Shown: positions 41,390 through 51,716 of the stretch, one piece after another | Numbering within the stretch: the stretch's first letter is position 1 | Layout of the letters: each line of letters opens with the position of its first letter | Source: an uncultured Bacilli bacterium | GTDB lineage: Bacteria > Bacillota_I > Bacilli_A > RF39 > UBA660 | Length of the DNA: 64,000 bases | Assembly: GCA_944358445.1 (NCBI GenBank) | Contig: CALVRC010000001.1 | Location: 60,726 to 124,725 of the forward strand | Direction of reading: 5' to 3' | Notes under the pieces: generated by a model | What the model was told of the DNA's origin: nothing | Seen by the model: the letters and a program-made list of their open reading frames with translations, nothing else | The model's database searches: none | Position numbers and translations under genes: made by a program

Positions 41390-41570
41390 AGACCAATGTG
41401 ATCAATGTGGAAATTTTGCAGTTTTAAAAAGTTTCAATGGTAAATGTCTATGTGAAGATTGTATTAAAAATACACCCAAAGAGAACAAATTAAAAAATAG
41501 TCAGTATTCTAATACAAAGCCAGTTCAAGAAAGACAAATTAGTATTTATGATATGTGGAGGAAACAATAA
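41364..41570 (+). CDS. Zinc-finger-like protein (68 aa), copy 2
   Basis: Same as 12711-12917; CDQCG and CEDC pairs. Confidence 0.6.
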   Translation: MLLDKKNYKDQCDQCGNFAVLKSFNGKCLCEDCIKNTPKENKLKNSQYSNTKPVQERQISIYDMWRKQ

Positions 41571-41894
41571 ATGGAAAAAAAAGTTAAATTTACTGAAGAA
41601 GAAATTAAAGACTTTCAAATAGCTTGTGATAAACTATGTAAGTTAGCAAAGACAATAGCAAATAATATTTGGGAAACAATAAAACCAATTATTGATAATA
41701 TGTCGACATGGTTAGAAGAAACAACTTTTACAAAAAAACAGTTTGTTCAAATAATACACGAGTTAGGATATTCATTTAAAGATGCCAAAAAAATTGCCTG
41801 GAAATATCAAATACAAGAAGGAAGATATACACTAGAACACTATTTAATTGAAAAGCAAAAGAAGGAGGAAATGGACAATGTGGTTAAACATTAG
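41571..41894 (+). CDS. Hypothetical early protein (107 aa), copy 2
   Basis: Same as 12918-13241. Confidence 0.62.
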   Translation: MEKKVKFTEEEIKDFQIACDKLCKLAKTIANNIWETIKPIIDNMSTWLEETTFTKKQFVQIIHELGYSFKDAKKIAWKYQIQEGRYTLEHYLIEKQKKEEMDNVVKH

Positions 41895-41967
41895 TATAAT
41901 TTTAGGATCACTATTTATTTGTGCCGGCTTATATAAAATCGCCGAAGCAATAGAAAAGAAAAAATAA
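41878..41967 (+). CDS. Single-pass membrane micropeptide (29 aa), copy 2
   Basis: Same as 13225-13314; AAGGAGGA site and one membrane helix. Confidence 0.6.
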   Translation: MWLNISIILGSLFICAGLYKIAEAIEKKK

Positions 41968-41988
41968 AATGAAATGGAGGATAAAATA

Positions 41989-42531
41989 ATGGCTGGAATA
42001 AACGATACAGCCAACGTAGAAAGATCTAAAGACTACAAAGAAATAACTAACTACATTTTTGAAGAATTATCAAAAAGAAATTTACTTCGTAAAAGTTCGA
42101 CTACTTATCAAAATACAGAGTCTCTTTTATACAAGTATAACGATTTAAAAAAATCTATTGAAGATAGAGAGGAAGAAATCGAAGAAATAAAAGCTACTGG
42201 ACTACGTTCTAAATCAAAAAGTATTTTACAAATGCCACAAGGTGGACCACATAATGACGAATTAGAAACAGACATAATTAATGGTTTAATTGTGGACATT
42301 AAAAAGACACAATTAATTATTAATCGTATAGATCGTATAATTAACAAGTTTAAAAATGATAAGTATATCGAAATAGTAAAGCAAAAATATTTTGAAGGTA
42401 AAACTCAACAAGATATAGCCGACTATTTTGATAAAGATACTACTACTATTTGGAGAAATAATAAGAGGCTTATTAATGAAATCAAAGTATATCTATTTCC
42501 AAATGATGTGGTTAAAGAACTTAACTATTGA
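41989..42531 (+). CDS. Late transcription regulator, ArpU/RinA-like, copy 2
   Basis: Same as 13336-13878; C-terminal sigma region 4-like helix-turn-helix. Confidence 0.78.
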   Translation: MAGINDTANVERSKDYKEITNYIFEELSKRNLLRKSSTTYQNTESLLYKYNDLKKSIEDREEEIEEIKATGLRSKSKSILQMPQGGPHNDELETDIINGLIVDIKKTQLIINRIDRIINKFKNDKYIEIVKQKYFEGKTQQDIADYFDKDTTTIWRNNKRLINEIKVYLFPNDVVKELNY

Positions 42532-42564
42532 CAAAATGCAATAACCCACGCAATAACCACGTTA

Positions 42565-42649
42565 TTGACGTAGCAATTTTTACATATTATAATGTGTATA
42601 ATGAAATATTTTGGAAGTGAGAAATGCGTCTTTTATAGGCGCTTTTTTT
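42565..42649 (+). promoter_or_regulatory. Late promoter and terminated leader, copy 2
   Basis: TTGACG-17-TATAAT (42565-42593), then the GCGTC/GGCGC hairpin and seven T (to 42649), with the GCAATAACC repeats upstream; matches 13884-13996. Confidence 0.7.
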
Positions 42650-42670
42650 GTATGCATAAGAGGTGGTACT

Positions 42671-42982
42671 ATGGCTAAAGACTTTGCTAAAGACTTTTAT
42701 AGATCCACAGCCTGGCGAAAGACGAGAGCCTACATATTCAATAAACAACATGGAGTATGTGAGCGCTGTCATGGTAGGTATGGACCAGGAGAGATAGTAC
42801 ACCATAAGACATATCTCACACCACATAATATTCATAACCCAGCTATTACGCTGGGAGAGGATAACCTAGAGCTATTGTGTAGGACCTGTCATGCACTAGA
42901 ACATGAAGGACAACTACCAACAGACAAGAGCCTTATGTTTGACGAAGAAGGTAATCTAGTAGAGAGGAGCATTGATGTATGA
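42671..42982 (+). CDS. HNH endonuclease of the packaging module, copy 2
   Basis: Same as 14018-14329; CERC, HHK and CRTCH motifs. Confidence 0.87.
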   Translation: MAKDFAKDFYRSTAWRKTRAYIFNKQHGVCERCHGRYGPGEIVHHKTYLTPHNIHNPAITLGEDNLELLCRTCHALEHEGQLPTDKSLMFDEEGNLVERSIDV

Positions 42983-43167
42983 CTATAACAATCTACACCA
43001 ACTATCTTATCATGACATATAACATAGTCTTTACTGGTACTAAAGAAGAACTTGCTCATGCTTTGGACGAAGGACCAGTGCTTGTGTCAACCACAGATGG
43101 AACTCAAGTCCTTATTAATGCATTGCTTACTCCAATAATTGAAATCAAAGACACCCCCCTATCTTAA
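42979..43167 (+). CDS. Hypothetical protein (62 aa) between HNH and TerS, copy 2
   Basis: Same as 14326-14514. Confidence 0.55.
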   Translation: MTITIYTNYLIMTYNIVFTGTKEELAHALDEGPVLVSTTDGTQVLINALLTPIIEIKDTPLS

Positions 43168-43239
43168 AAAAATATGCCCCTTCAAGTGAACCGCGCATGA
43201 GTCTCATTTAGAACTGCTTCGGTCGTGTGAGGGGGGTGT
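43151..43239. other. Candidate cos region, copy 2
   Basis: ACACCCCCC/GGGGGGTGT inverted repeat and ATGAGTCTCAT palindrome as at 14498-14586. Two cos sites one unit apart would allow packaging of one genome straight from the tandem array. Confidence 0.5.
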
Positions 43240-43258
43240 AGTAAAGGTGGTGGAATAA

Positions 43259-43645
43259 ATGGAAGAAGATCAAGTTAATTCTAAAGAATTAAAAGAAATT
43301 CCAGAGTTTTCAAACGAGTTAAAAAAACTTAAAAGAATTTTCAAAAACATACCAAAAAATAAAAAGAATTTAGTGCAAAAACTTATAGATAGTGCAGCTT
43401 TTATGACGGTAGAATTAACAAAACTTGAAAATCATATTACCGTTTATGGTGTCTCTGAAACATATCAAAATGGAAAAGATCAATATGGTACAAAAATGTC
43501 TACCGAGACTAGTGCTTACAATACTATGATTAAAAATTATACGTCAATCATAAAGCAACTATGCGAATTATTGCCAGATGGTTTGCCTGGAACAAAAGAA
43601 GGCAATGCACTAATGAATTTTGTTACTAAACCTAAAGGCAAATAA
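43259..43645 (+). CDS. terS: Terminase small subunit, copy 2
   Basis: Same P27-type protein as 14606-14992. Confidence 0.85.
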   Translation: MEEDQVNSKELKEIPEFSNELKKLKRIFKNIPKNKKNLVQKLIDSAAFMTVELTKLENHITVYGVSETYQNGKDQYGTKMSTETSAYNTMIKNYTSIIKQLCELLPDGLPGTKEGNALMNFVTKPKGK

Positions 43646-45291
43646 TGAATTACATCAGAGAGTATAACGATAAAATACAATCTGGCGAAATAATCACAAG
43701 TCGTAGAGTTAAAGAGGTTTATGCTCGTTTAGTTAAAGATATGGACGATCCAGATTGTCCATATTATTTTGATGAAAAAACCGCTAATAGACCAATAGAA
43801 TTTACAGAAACCTTTTGTAAGCAGTCTCAAGGAGAACTGGGAGCCGATTTAAAATTGGAATTATTTCAAAAGGCTTATGTTCAAGCTCTATTTGGTTTTT
43901 TAGATAAAAAGACAGGGTATCGTAGATTTAACGAAACTCTTTTTTTAGTTGGTAGAAAAAATGGTAAGACAACATTATTATCTCCAATAGCACTTTATAT
44001 GCTTATGGCAGACTATGAAGGAGCCGCAGAGGTCTATTCAGTAGCAACTAAAAAGGAACAAGCCAAAAAAGTATTAACAGAGGCTTGTAATATGGTAAAA
44101 CAAAGTCCAGAATTGCGTTCTGTTTTAAAGAAACGACGTAATGATCTTTATTTCAATGCTACATCTTCTATCTTTGAGGCCTTAGCGTCTGACTCAAATA
44201 CACTAGATGGACTTAATAGCCATGCAGTTATCATTGACGAGCTTCACGCCATTAAGGATAGAAACCTTTATGAAGTTATGAAACAGTCAATGACAGCTAG
44301 AAGGCAACCATTGCTAGTTATGATAACAACCGCTGGAACGGTAAGAGAGTGTATCTTTGACGACACTTATGATTATGCTTGTAAAGTAGCTGATGGAGAA
44401 ATTAAAGATGACCATTATTTACCAATAATTTATGAGTTAGATAATCGCGAGGAATGGTTAGATCCATCATGCTGGATAAAGGCTAACCCTGGTCTAGGCA
44501 CGATTAAAAACTACAATAGTCTTGCTATTGAAGTTGAACGTGCTAAAAATGATCCAAAGAAATTGCCAGGACTACTCTGTAAAGATTTTAATGTTCGTGA
44601 AAACGATAGCAATGTATGGTTAAGTTTTGAAGAAATCAATAATACAGCCACCGTTGAGTTAAAAGATGTGTCAAACACTTATGCGATAGGCGGTTGTGAT
44701 TTATCGGCAACTACTGATTTAACCTGTTCTACATTACTTATACGTAAGCCTAATGACGAAACCGTATATGTATTACAACACTATTTCTTACCTCAAGCAA
44801 AATTAGATAAATTAGACGAACATAACTCACAAGAAGCTCCATACAAAATATGGCGTGATAGAGGTCTACTTACAGTTTGTTCAGGTAATCGTGTAAATTA
44901 TTCACAAGTTACAGAGTGGTTTGTTCAAATGCAAGAAGAATATAAAATTGATCCCATCTATGTTGGTTACGATAGAGCACTCGCTGGGTACTGGGTTGAC
45001 GAAATGAAAGCGAACGGTTTCCAGATGGAGGCGGTAGCACAAGGACCATTTACCTGGTCGCAACCAATGCGTGAAATGGGAGCTGCTTTTGCAGATAAGA
45101 AAGTAAATTACAATAACAACCCTATTTTAAAGTGGTGTCTTTCAAATACTGCTGTAAAAAAAAGTGGTTTAAATAATATTCAGCCAGTAAAAATTACTGA
45201 ACGTAGAAGAATTGATGGTGCAGTATCTTTACTCAATGCTTGGGTATTATACGTTAAATATTATGAAGATTTTATGTACAATGTGGGGTGA
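43645..45291 (+). CDS. terL: Terminase large subunit, copy 2
   Basis: Same as 14992-16638; Walker A GRKNGKT 103-109, Walker B VIIDE 195-199. Confidence 0.95.
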   Translation: MNYIREYNDKIQSGEIITSRRVKEVYARLVKDMDDPDCPYYFDEKTANRPIEFTETFCKQSQGELGADLKLELFQKAYVQALFGFLDKKTGYRRFNETLFLVGRKNGKTTLLSPIALYMLMADYEGAAEVYSVATKKEQAKKVLTEACNMVKQSPELRSVLKKRRNDLYFNATSSIFEALASDSNTLDGLNSHAVIIDELHAIKDRNLYEVMKQSMTARRQPLLVMITTAGTVRECIFDDTYDYACKVADGEIKDDHYLPIIYELDNREEWLDPSCWIKANPGLGTIKNYNSLAIEVERAKNDPKKLPGLLCKDFNVRENDSNVWLSFEEINNTATVELKDVSNTYAIGGCDLSATTDLTCSTLLIRKPNDETVYVLQHYFLPQAKLDKLDEHNSQEAPYKIWRDRGLLTVCSGNRVNYSQVTEWFVQMQEEYKIDPIYVGYDRALAGYWVDEMKANGFQMEAVAQGPFTWSQPMREMGAAFADKKVNYNNNPILKWCLSNTAVKKSGLNNIQPVKITERRRIDGAVSLLNAWVLYVKYYEDFMYNVG

Positions 45292-45299
45292 TCAAACAA

Positions 45300-46580
45300 A
45301 TGAAAGTTAGAGGCTTGTTCAAAACAATATTTGGAGAGAAAGAACCTCCAAAAAAACAAATGCAAGACGCTACTAGTTTTAATATGTATAGTTTATTAAA
45401 TACTTTTAATTCAATTTATACAGTAAATACTGGTAATGCTTGGGATATGGATATTGTCCGAAGTGCTGTTGATGCTTATTGTAGAAATTTTGCCAAATTA
45501 AAAGCAAAACATACTAAAGTAGGAAATACAAAGTCAAAAATAGAAAAACTATTAAATTATAAACCAAACCCATTAATGGAAGCATATAGTTTTTATTATA
45601 AAACTGCCGCTAATTTAAAACTAACTAATAATGCTTTTATATATCCAGAATATTCAGATAGTGGAGAGCTAGTAGCATTATGGCCACTTATGTCTAATCA
45701 AATTGAACTTTTAGAATATCAAAATCAACTGTATCTAAAATTCATGTTTAGAACTGGAAGACTGAAAGTATTACCTTATGAAGAAATAATTCATATTAGA
45801 GGTCAGTTCTTTGATCATGATATTTTTGGTAGTAAAAATTATGCGTTAAGGCCAGCATTAGATACTGTGGTAGCTATTAATCAAGGTGTATCGAATTCAG
45901 CAAAAATGATTAATAGTATCCGCGGTATTTTGTCAGCCAAAATATCTTCCAAAGATGATGATTTGAAAAAAGCAAGAGACAAATTTGTTGAAAACAACTT
46001 TAAAATATCTTCTAATGGAAGTGGCATTATTGTAACGGACGCCAAGATGGACTATACACCTATAAATGAAAAAACAACACCATTGCAAGCTGACCAATTA
46101 AGTTATGCTAAAAATGCTATTTATGATTACTTTGGAGTTAATGAACAGATAGTTCAAAATAAATTTTCAGAGGAAGAATGGAATGCATTTTATGAGGGAG
46201 CTATTGAGCCTGTTGCAATTCAAATGTCGCAATGTTTTACTAACATCTTATTTACTGAAAATGAACGTAATTTTGGCAATGAAGTAACATTTGAAGCCAA
46301 TAGATTACAATATGCATCTAATGCTACAAAGGTAAGTGTAGTAAAAGAGTTAGCACCTTTAGCAGTCTTAATGATAGATGATGTAAGAGAAATGTTTAAT
46401 CTTGCCCCTTTACCAAATGGCGAAGGACAAAAGACATTACAGTCATTAAATTATATTAATTCAAATATTGCGGATCAATATCAGTCTAATAATAATCAAG
46501 CCCAACCAATAAATGAAGAAGATAATCAAAGTACCATAACAATAGACGAAGGAGGAGGTGGAGAAGATGGCAACCAATAA
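45300..46580 (+). CDS. Portal protein, copy 2
   Basis: Same as 16647-17927; alternative GTG start at 45288. Confidence 0.92.
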   Translation: MKVRGLFKTIFGEKEPPKKQMQDATSFNMYSLLNTFNSIYTVNTGNAWDMDIVRSAVDAYCRNFAKLKAKHTKVGNTKSKIEKLLNYKPNPLMEAYSFYYKTAANLKLTNNAFIYPEYSDSGELVALWPLMSNQIELLEYQNQLYLKFMFRTGRLKVLPYEEIIHIRGQFFDHDIFGSKNYALRPALDTVVAINQGVSNSAKMINSIRGILSAKISSKDDDLKKARDKFVENNFKISSNGSGIIVTDAKMDYTPINEKTTPLQADQLSYAKNAIYDYFGVNEQIVQNKFSEEEWNAFYEGAIEPVAIQMSQCFTNILFTENERNFGNEVTFEANRLQYASNATKVSVVKELAPLAVLMIDDVREMFNLAPLPNGEGQKTLQSLNYINSNIADQYQSNNNQAQPINEEDNQSTITIDEGGGGEDGNQ

Positions 46581-46755
46581 TAAAACTGTGGAAAAAGAAG
46601 AAAAGAATATCAAGGTGGTAAAACTTAATAATTTTATTAGCTATGAGCTTTTAAAAAAAATGAAAGAAAAAGAACCTAATACTAGATTTATTTTACCTAA
46701 TGGGAGGGAGGCTGTTTTAAATGTCAAAGAAAAACAATCAAAGCCTAGTGAATAA
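46567..46755 (+). CDS. Hypothetical protein (62 aa) between portal and protease, copy 2
   Basis: Same as 17914-18102. Confidence 0.62.
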   Translation: MATNNKTVEKEEKNIKVVKLNNFISYELLKKMKEKEPNTRFILPNGREAVLNVKEKQSKPSE

Positions 46756-47350
46756 GACTGGGCGAGAAATTAGGACGTTTTCTTCGTTTGAATTAAAGGA
46801 ATATAGAGACGAAGAAAACAGCGAAAGACAAGACTATGTGCATGGTGTCCCAGTAGTTTTTAACACCCCCACTTGTCTTTATGAATATGAGGGAATAAAG
46901 TTCTATGAACAAATAGACCGCCATGCATTTGATAACTGTGATATGTCTGATGTTATATTCAATTATAACCATGGTGGACGTGTTGCTGCTAGAATTAGAA
47001 ACAACACACTCAAGTTATCCATTAATGACGTCTGTATGGAGATGGACGCATTTCTTGGGGGTACTGAATATGGTAGAAACCTTTTAGAAGATATAAGAGG
47101 TGGCTACATAGATAAAATGAGTTTCGCTTTTGTAGTAGACGAAGATGGAGACGATTACGATCCAGCAACGCATACAAGAACGATAACCAAAATCAAAAAG
47201 CTATACGATGTATCAGCTGTGGATATTCCAGCTTATGATACTACAAGTATTTCTGCTAGATCTTTCTTTGAGGTGGAGTACGAAAAAGAAAAAAGAGCTT
47301 TGGAGCAAGCCAGATTAAGAGAAATGTGTATAGCAAAAACAAAAATTTAA
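46721..47350 (+). CDS. Prohead protease, copy 2
   Basis: Same as 18068-18697; His84 and Ser134 present. Confidence 0.92.
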   Translation: MSKKNNQSLVNKTGREIRTFSSFELKEYRDEENSERQDYVHGVPVVFNTPTCLYEYEGIKFYEQIDRHAFDNCDMSDVIFNYNHGGRVAARIRNNTLKLSINDVCMEMDAFLGGTEYGRNLLEDIRGGYIDKMSFAFVVDEDGDDYDPATHTRTITKIKKLYDVSAVDIPAYDTTSISARSFFEVEYEKEKRALEQARLREMCIAKTKI

Positions 47351-47370
47351 TCAATAAGGGAGGAATTAAA

Positions 47371-48585
47371 ATGAATAATAAAAGATTAAATGAAATTAAA
47401 ACTAGAAAACAAGAAATCAGACAAATGCTAGAAGACACTTCTAAAGATGTAAATTTAGAAGAAATCAGCAAAGAATTAGATAACTTAAATAATGAAGAAA
47501 ATCAAATTCAAGAAAGATTAAAAATCGCTATGAGTTTAGAAGTTGACGGTATGGACCCAGATAAAAAAGAAAGTGCTCCAACTGTTGACGATGAAGAAAA
47601 AGGCGATAATGAAGGAGAAGGAGGAAATAATAATATGCCAAAAGAAGAAAAGAAAAGAAAACCAATGTCAAGAGAAGTTAGATCATTCTTAAGATATATG
47701 ATGACTGCTGGTAAAGAAACCAGAGGAGTTACGCTTGCAAATGGACAAGCAGTAGTACCAGAAGAATTAGCCGACGAAATTATTACTGAAATGCGTGAAG
47801 TTTCAGATGTAATGGATTTCATTAATTTAAAAAATGTTCGTGGCATTTTAAGAGTAGGTAAAATGACAGCTATCGAAGCTAATCAAGACGAAGACGGAGA
47901 TTCAATCACTGCTAAAGGTGGTGTAACATCTGACGTTACATTTGGTTCTTATAGAACAAGTGCAAAAATTGAATTAGGCGTTGGTTTAGATGCTGAAAGT
48001 ATTGAAGCATTTAGAGAAATTGTAGTATCAGAATTAGCACTTGCATTAGCCATTAAATTAGAGGCTCAAGTTATGCAGGGAACAGGTACTAATGAAGCCA
48101 AAGGTATGTTTGTTGAAGATTATCCATCTACTCAAAAAATCAGTGTTACTGAAGAAAACTTTGGTCATAAAGTATTAGCAAGCCTTAAAGGTAAAATTCG
48201 TAGAGCCTATGGTAAAAGAGCTAGTTTTGTTATAAATACAGAAACTTTTGCCGAAAAAATTGAAGGTATGGTTGGAAGTGATGGACACCCTATTTATAAT
48301 GATACGACGGAATTATTACTAAAGAAACCAGTAATTATTTCTGACGAGGCACCAAAAGATAAGATCTTATTTGGTTATGGTAAAAGATATTGGTATAACT
48401 ATAACATGGCTCCACAAGTTGCAAGTTCAGAACATGAAAAGTTTAGTGAAGGCATGATTGTACATAGAGCACTTGCGTTTGGTGATGGTCATGTGATAGA
48501 CAATAAGGCATTTGCACTTCTAGAGATTACTTCTGCATCTGCTGGTGCATCAGACAACGAAGAAGAAACTGGTTTAGAAGGTTAA
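47371..48585 (+). CDS. Major capsid protein, copy 2
   Basis: Same as 18718-19932; HK97-fold subunit with N-terminal delta domain. Confidence 0.93.
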   Translation: MNNKRLNEIKTRKQEIRQMLEDTSKDVNLEEISKELDNLNNEENQIQERLKIAMSLEVDGMDPDKKESAPTVDDEEKGDNEGEGGNNNMPKEEKKRKPMSREVRSFLRYMMTAGKETRGVTLANGQAVVPEELADEIITEMREVSDVMDFINLKNVRGILRVGKMTAIEANQDEDGDSITAKGGVTSDVTFGSYRTSAKIELGVGLDAESIEAFREIVVSELALALAIKLEAQVMQGTGTNEAKGMFVEDYPSTQKISVTEENFGHKVLASLKGKIRRAYGKRASFVINTETFAEKIEGMVGSDGHPIYNDTTELLLKKPVIISDEAPKDKILFGYGKRYWYNYNMAPQVASSEHEKFSEGMIVHRALAFGDGHVIDNKAFALLEITSASAGASDNEEETGLEG

Positions 48586-48589
48586 TAAG

Positions 48590-48907
48590 ATGAGAACATA
48601 TAAATTAGAAGTTGTTAAGGCTTTTACTGATGTTCACACAAAGGAAAAATATAAAGTTGGTAAAAAACTAAAGGTAAATGAAGAAAGGGCATTCGAGCTT
48701 TTTTCTTCTCCTTACCATTTAGTAAGACTTATTTCTTGTGATGGAGATAATGATTTAGAAAGTATTCAAGCTGAAAACGATGCACTAAAAGCTGAAAATG
48801 CAGAACTAAAAGCCGAAAATGAAAGATTGAATGAAGAAGCTAGTAATGTAGAAGATGCAGAGCCACAAGAAGAAACATCAGAAAAACAAACTAAAAAAAA
48901 TAAATAA
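48590..48907 (+). CDS. Hypothetical protein with heptad repeats (105 aa), copy 2
   Basis: Same as 19937-20254; LKAENAE coiled coil. Confidence 0.65.
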   Translation: MRTYKLEVVKAFTDVHTKEKYKVGKKLKVNEERAFELFSSPYHLVRLISCDGDNDLESIQAENDALKAENAELKAENERLNEEASNVEDAEPQEETSEKQTKKNK

Positions 48908-48927
48908 AATATTAAAGGAGTGATATT

Positions 48928-49260
48928 GTGGAAAAACAAAATCAAATTAGTGAAGAACTTATGGCACAAGCCAGAGGTTTTTTAAGAATTACAGAAGCAA
49001 ATGATACTGTTATAAATTCGGAAATCACATCTCATATCAATGCTTGCCGTAAGGATCTAATGAGGAATGGTATCACTTCTAGTAAAGCTAATAGTGAGGA
49101 AGATAGCCTAATTATTTCGGCTATCTTTCTTTATCTAAAAGCTGAATTCGGTTTAGATAATAAGAACTATGAAAGGTATCGTAGTTCTTATGAAACTTTA
49201 AGGACTGAATTGGCACTTACAGACGAGTATGTAAGTGAGGTGGAAGAAAATGTGGGATAA
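48928..49260 (+). CDS. Head-tail connector protein, copy 2
   Basis: Same gp6-like adaptor as 20275-20607; GTG start. Confidence 0.82.
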   Translation: MEKQNQISEELMAQARGFLRITEANDTVINSEITSHINACRKDLMRNGITSSKANSEEDSLIISAIFLYLKAEFGLDNKNYERYRSSYETLRTELALTDEYVSEVEENVG

Positions 49261-49564
49261 AGTATTATATCTTCTTGAAGAAACAGAAACTTTTGACGCA
49301 TTAAAAAGGCCACATAAAAAATATAACGAAAAAAAAGTATATGCTAATAAAATTTCAGTGAAAAGATCTGAATTTTATCAAGCACAAGCAGCTGGTTTTA
49401 AACCAGAAAAATGTTTTGAAATAAGGACCATAGAATTTGACGAAGATAAACACACCCACGCAAGATACAATGACGTAATATATAAAATACTACGCTCTTA
49501 TGAAGTTGATAGCGAAAAGACAGAAATAACATTAACAGGGTTGGCCAATAATCATGAGCAATGA
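49250..49564 (+). CDS. Head closure protein, copy 2
   Basis: Same gp16-like protein as 20597-20911. Confidence 0.8.
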   Translation: MWDKVLYLLEETETFDALKRPHKKYNEKKVYANKISVKRSEFYQAQAAGFKPEKCFEIRTIEFDEDKHTHARYNDVIYKILRSYEVDSEKTEITLTGLANNHEQ

Positions 49565-50075
49565 TGTTAAGTTTATTAATACTTCATCGGAAGTAAAAAA
49601 AACTATGGTAAAACTTTCAAAATCTGCACTTCGAGCCGCCGCAAAAGTTGCTGGTAAAGCTATTAGAGAAAACACAGAAAAATATACTGGAAGACTTGCT
49701 AAACAAGTAGGTTACTGGGCAAGAATTGATCGCAGAACAGGTCAACCTGAATTACAGATAGGTTATTATTCTAAAAGCCAAGCTAGAAAAAAAGGTAAAT
49801 CGCCATCTCATGCTAACCCAGCATGGCAAGAATTTGGTATAAAAGCCCATGTGATTAGTATAAAAAAAGCTAATACAATGAGTGATGGCAAAATTAATTA
49901 TGGCAAAACTGTAACACACCCAGGAACAAGAGGTCGAAGTATATTAAGAGACAGTGTCTTCAATAATATTGATGCCATACAAGAGGCTCAAAAAGAATAT
50001 TTATCAGCGCTCAATAAAGAAATAAAAGCGGCAGGAGGAAAGATAGTAGAAAGTGAGGAGATAGAAGATGCATGA
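49554..50075 (+). CDS. HK97 gp10-like head-tail protein, copy 2
   Basis: Same as 20901-21422. Confidence 0.8.
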   Translation: MSNDVKFINTSSEVKKTMVKLSKSALRAAAKVAGKAIRENTEKYTGRLAKQVGYWARIDRRTGQPELQIGYYSKSQARKKGKSPSHANPAWQEFGIKAHVISIKKANTMSDGKINYGKTVTHPGTRGRSILRDSVFNNIDAIQEAQKEYLSALNKEIKAAGGKIVESEEIEDA

Positions 50076-50439
50076 GAACGATATGTATAAAATTTTCATT
50101 GCACTACAAGAGTATATTAATTCTTCTAAAGACGATATTAAAGTTTATTATGAAGAAGCCTCTAAACAGGCAATAATGCCTTACGGTGTAATTAGTGATC
50201 CAGTAGAAACAAGATTAAATTATGGAAAATTGATTTATTTTGATATTAATATCTGGTCTAAAGAGCCAGATACTGGAGTTGCTTTAGAGGAAAAAGTACA
50301 AAGCCTCATCAATCTTATAGATAAGCATATTTTTTCTGACGAAAAAGCAGTTATTTATTTTGAAAGCCAAAGACCAGTAGCAGATCCAGAATTTGAACTA
50401 ATAAAAAAACAAATAACATTTAGTATTAGATTATTTTAA
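50068..50439 (+). CDS. Tail terminator protein, copy 2
   Basis: Same gp17-like protein as 21415-21786. Confidence 0.75.
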   Translation: MHENDMYKIFIALQEYINSSKDDIKVYYEEASKQAIMPYGVISDPVETRLNYGKLIYFDINIWSKEPDTGVALEEKVQSLINLIDKHIFSDEKAVIYFESQRPVADPEFELIKKQITFSIRLF

Positions 50440-50454
50440 AAGGAGGGAAAACTA

Positions 50455-51015
50455 ATGTTAAGAGTATTTACTGAAAATGACACAAAAAAAATTCAAATTG
50501 ACGAAGGTATTGTTGTTTTGAATTTAGGTCAAGAAAACGAAAGAATTCTTGGACCTACGCGAGGTGGCGTTGAAATGACTATTACTCCAGAAATTAGAGA
50601 TATTGATTTTGACGGTCGCCGTGGAAAAACAATGGGTATGCAAACAATAGATGCAGAAGATGCAACAGTAAAAGTTGTTTCTTTATGTTGTAGTCAAGAA
50701 GATTTGTTAAGAGCCCTACCAAATGCAGTTATGGACGAAGACACCAAAGTAATTAAACAAGACAATTTTGGTGTGATTTCTAATGACAAATACATTAAAA
50801 CAATAGATGTTATTACTCAAATGTTAGATAAAACTTATAAAATTTTAACTTTTAATTATGGGTTACACGAAGGAGCCTTCACTTATAAAGCCGCTCCTAA
50901 AGCTGAAAATGAGCATAATCTAGAGTTTATTCCACATTATACTATCGACGATGCATCTAGATTATATTCTATTAAAGATAGTGAAACTTGCCCGATTACA
51001 GTAGGAACAGAGTAG
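50455..51015 (+). CDS. Major tail tube protein, copy 2
   Basis: Same as 21802-22362. Confidence 0.85.
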   Translation: MLRVFTENDTKKIQIDEGIVVLNLGQENERILGPTRGGVEMTITPEIRDIDFDGRRGKTMGMQTIDAEDATVKVVSLCCSQEDLLRALPNAVMDEDTKVIKQDNFGVISNDKYIKTIDVITQMLDKTYKILTFNYGLHEGAFTYKAAPKAENEHNLEFIPHYTIDDASRLYSIKDSETCPITVGTE

Positions 51016-51044
51016 GATACAACGTCCTACTCTTATTTTTTTTA
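51010..51044 (+). terminator. Terminator after the tail tube gene, copy 2
   Basis: GAGTAGGA/TCCTACTC hairpin with T-rich tail as at 22357-22391. Confidence 0.8.
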
Positions 51045-51060
51045 GAAAGGAAAATAAAAA

Positions 51061-51444
51061 ATGAAGACAAAATACTTATTATTGTTAAGTGAAATTATAG
51101 ACAAAATGGATATTAAAGAAGATTTACAAAACTTAGATTTCAATACTGGCGACGAAAAAGCCGATCGAGAAAAGTTAGGGACAGCACTTATTACATTATT
51201 AATGACAAAAATATATAAGTGTCCCAAAGAAGTTTATACTTTTATTGCTTCTTTTAAAAATTATTATCCAGAAAAGCCTGTATTTACCGACGAAGATACA
51301 GAGGAAACTAGAAAAAATAAAATGGTTGACTACCAGAAAGCAGTACAAGAAGCCTTAAATAAAGCTGAAAACGAAGACATTATAGCTGTATTTAAAGAAA
51401 TAAGTAAAACACCTGGTATCGCAAGTTTTTTATCTATATCGTAA
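51061..51444 (+). CDS. Tail assembly chaperone gpG-like, copy 2
   Basis: Same as 22408-22791; short product of the frameshift pair. Confidence 0.87.
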   Translation: MKTKYLLLLSEIIDKMDIKEDLQNLDFNTGDEKADREKLGTALITLLMTKIYKCPKEVYTFIASFKNYYPEKPVFTDEDTEETRKNKMVDYQKAVQEALNKAENEDIIAVFKEISKTPGIASFLSIS

Positions 51445-51469
51445 GCATCGGAACCGCAGAGGTCTTACG
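51426..51469 (+). promoter_or_regulatory. Programmed -1 frameshift signal, copy 2
   Basis: T TTT TTA at 51426-51432 and hairpin CGTAAG/CTTACG (51440-51469), as at 22773-22816. Confidence 0.9.
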
Positions 51470-51716
51470 TATATTATATAAGCATTATGGCGGTATAGAC
51501 TGGTTTGAAGATAAACCAGCTTTTTTATTGGATAAATGTTTAGATAATGCAGTTAAAAAGGAAATGGAATTGCCAAAACTGATAAATGAAATAGTAAAAA
51601 CAATATCAAATAAAAAAACATTTGTTCCACAGTTTGAGCAAACCAAAAAAAGAAAAATGAGATCTGCCGAAGAAATTATGAAAGATTATGGTCTAGGAGG
51701 TGTAAAAAATGGCTAG
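51432..51716 (+). CDS. Tail assembly chaperone frameshift extension, copy 2
   Basis: Same 94-residue gpT part as 22779-23063. Confidence 0.85.
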   Translation: MYIVSIGTAEVLRILYKHYGGIDWFEDKPAFLLDKCLDNAVKKEMELPKLINEIVKTISNKKTFVPQFEQTKKRKMRSAEEIMKDYGLGGVKNG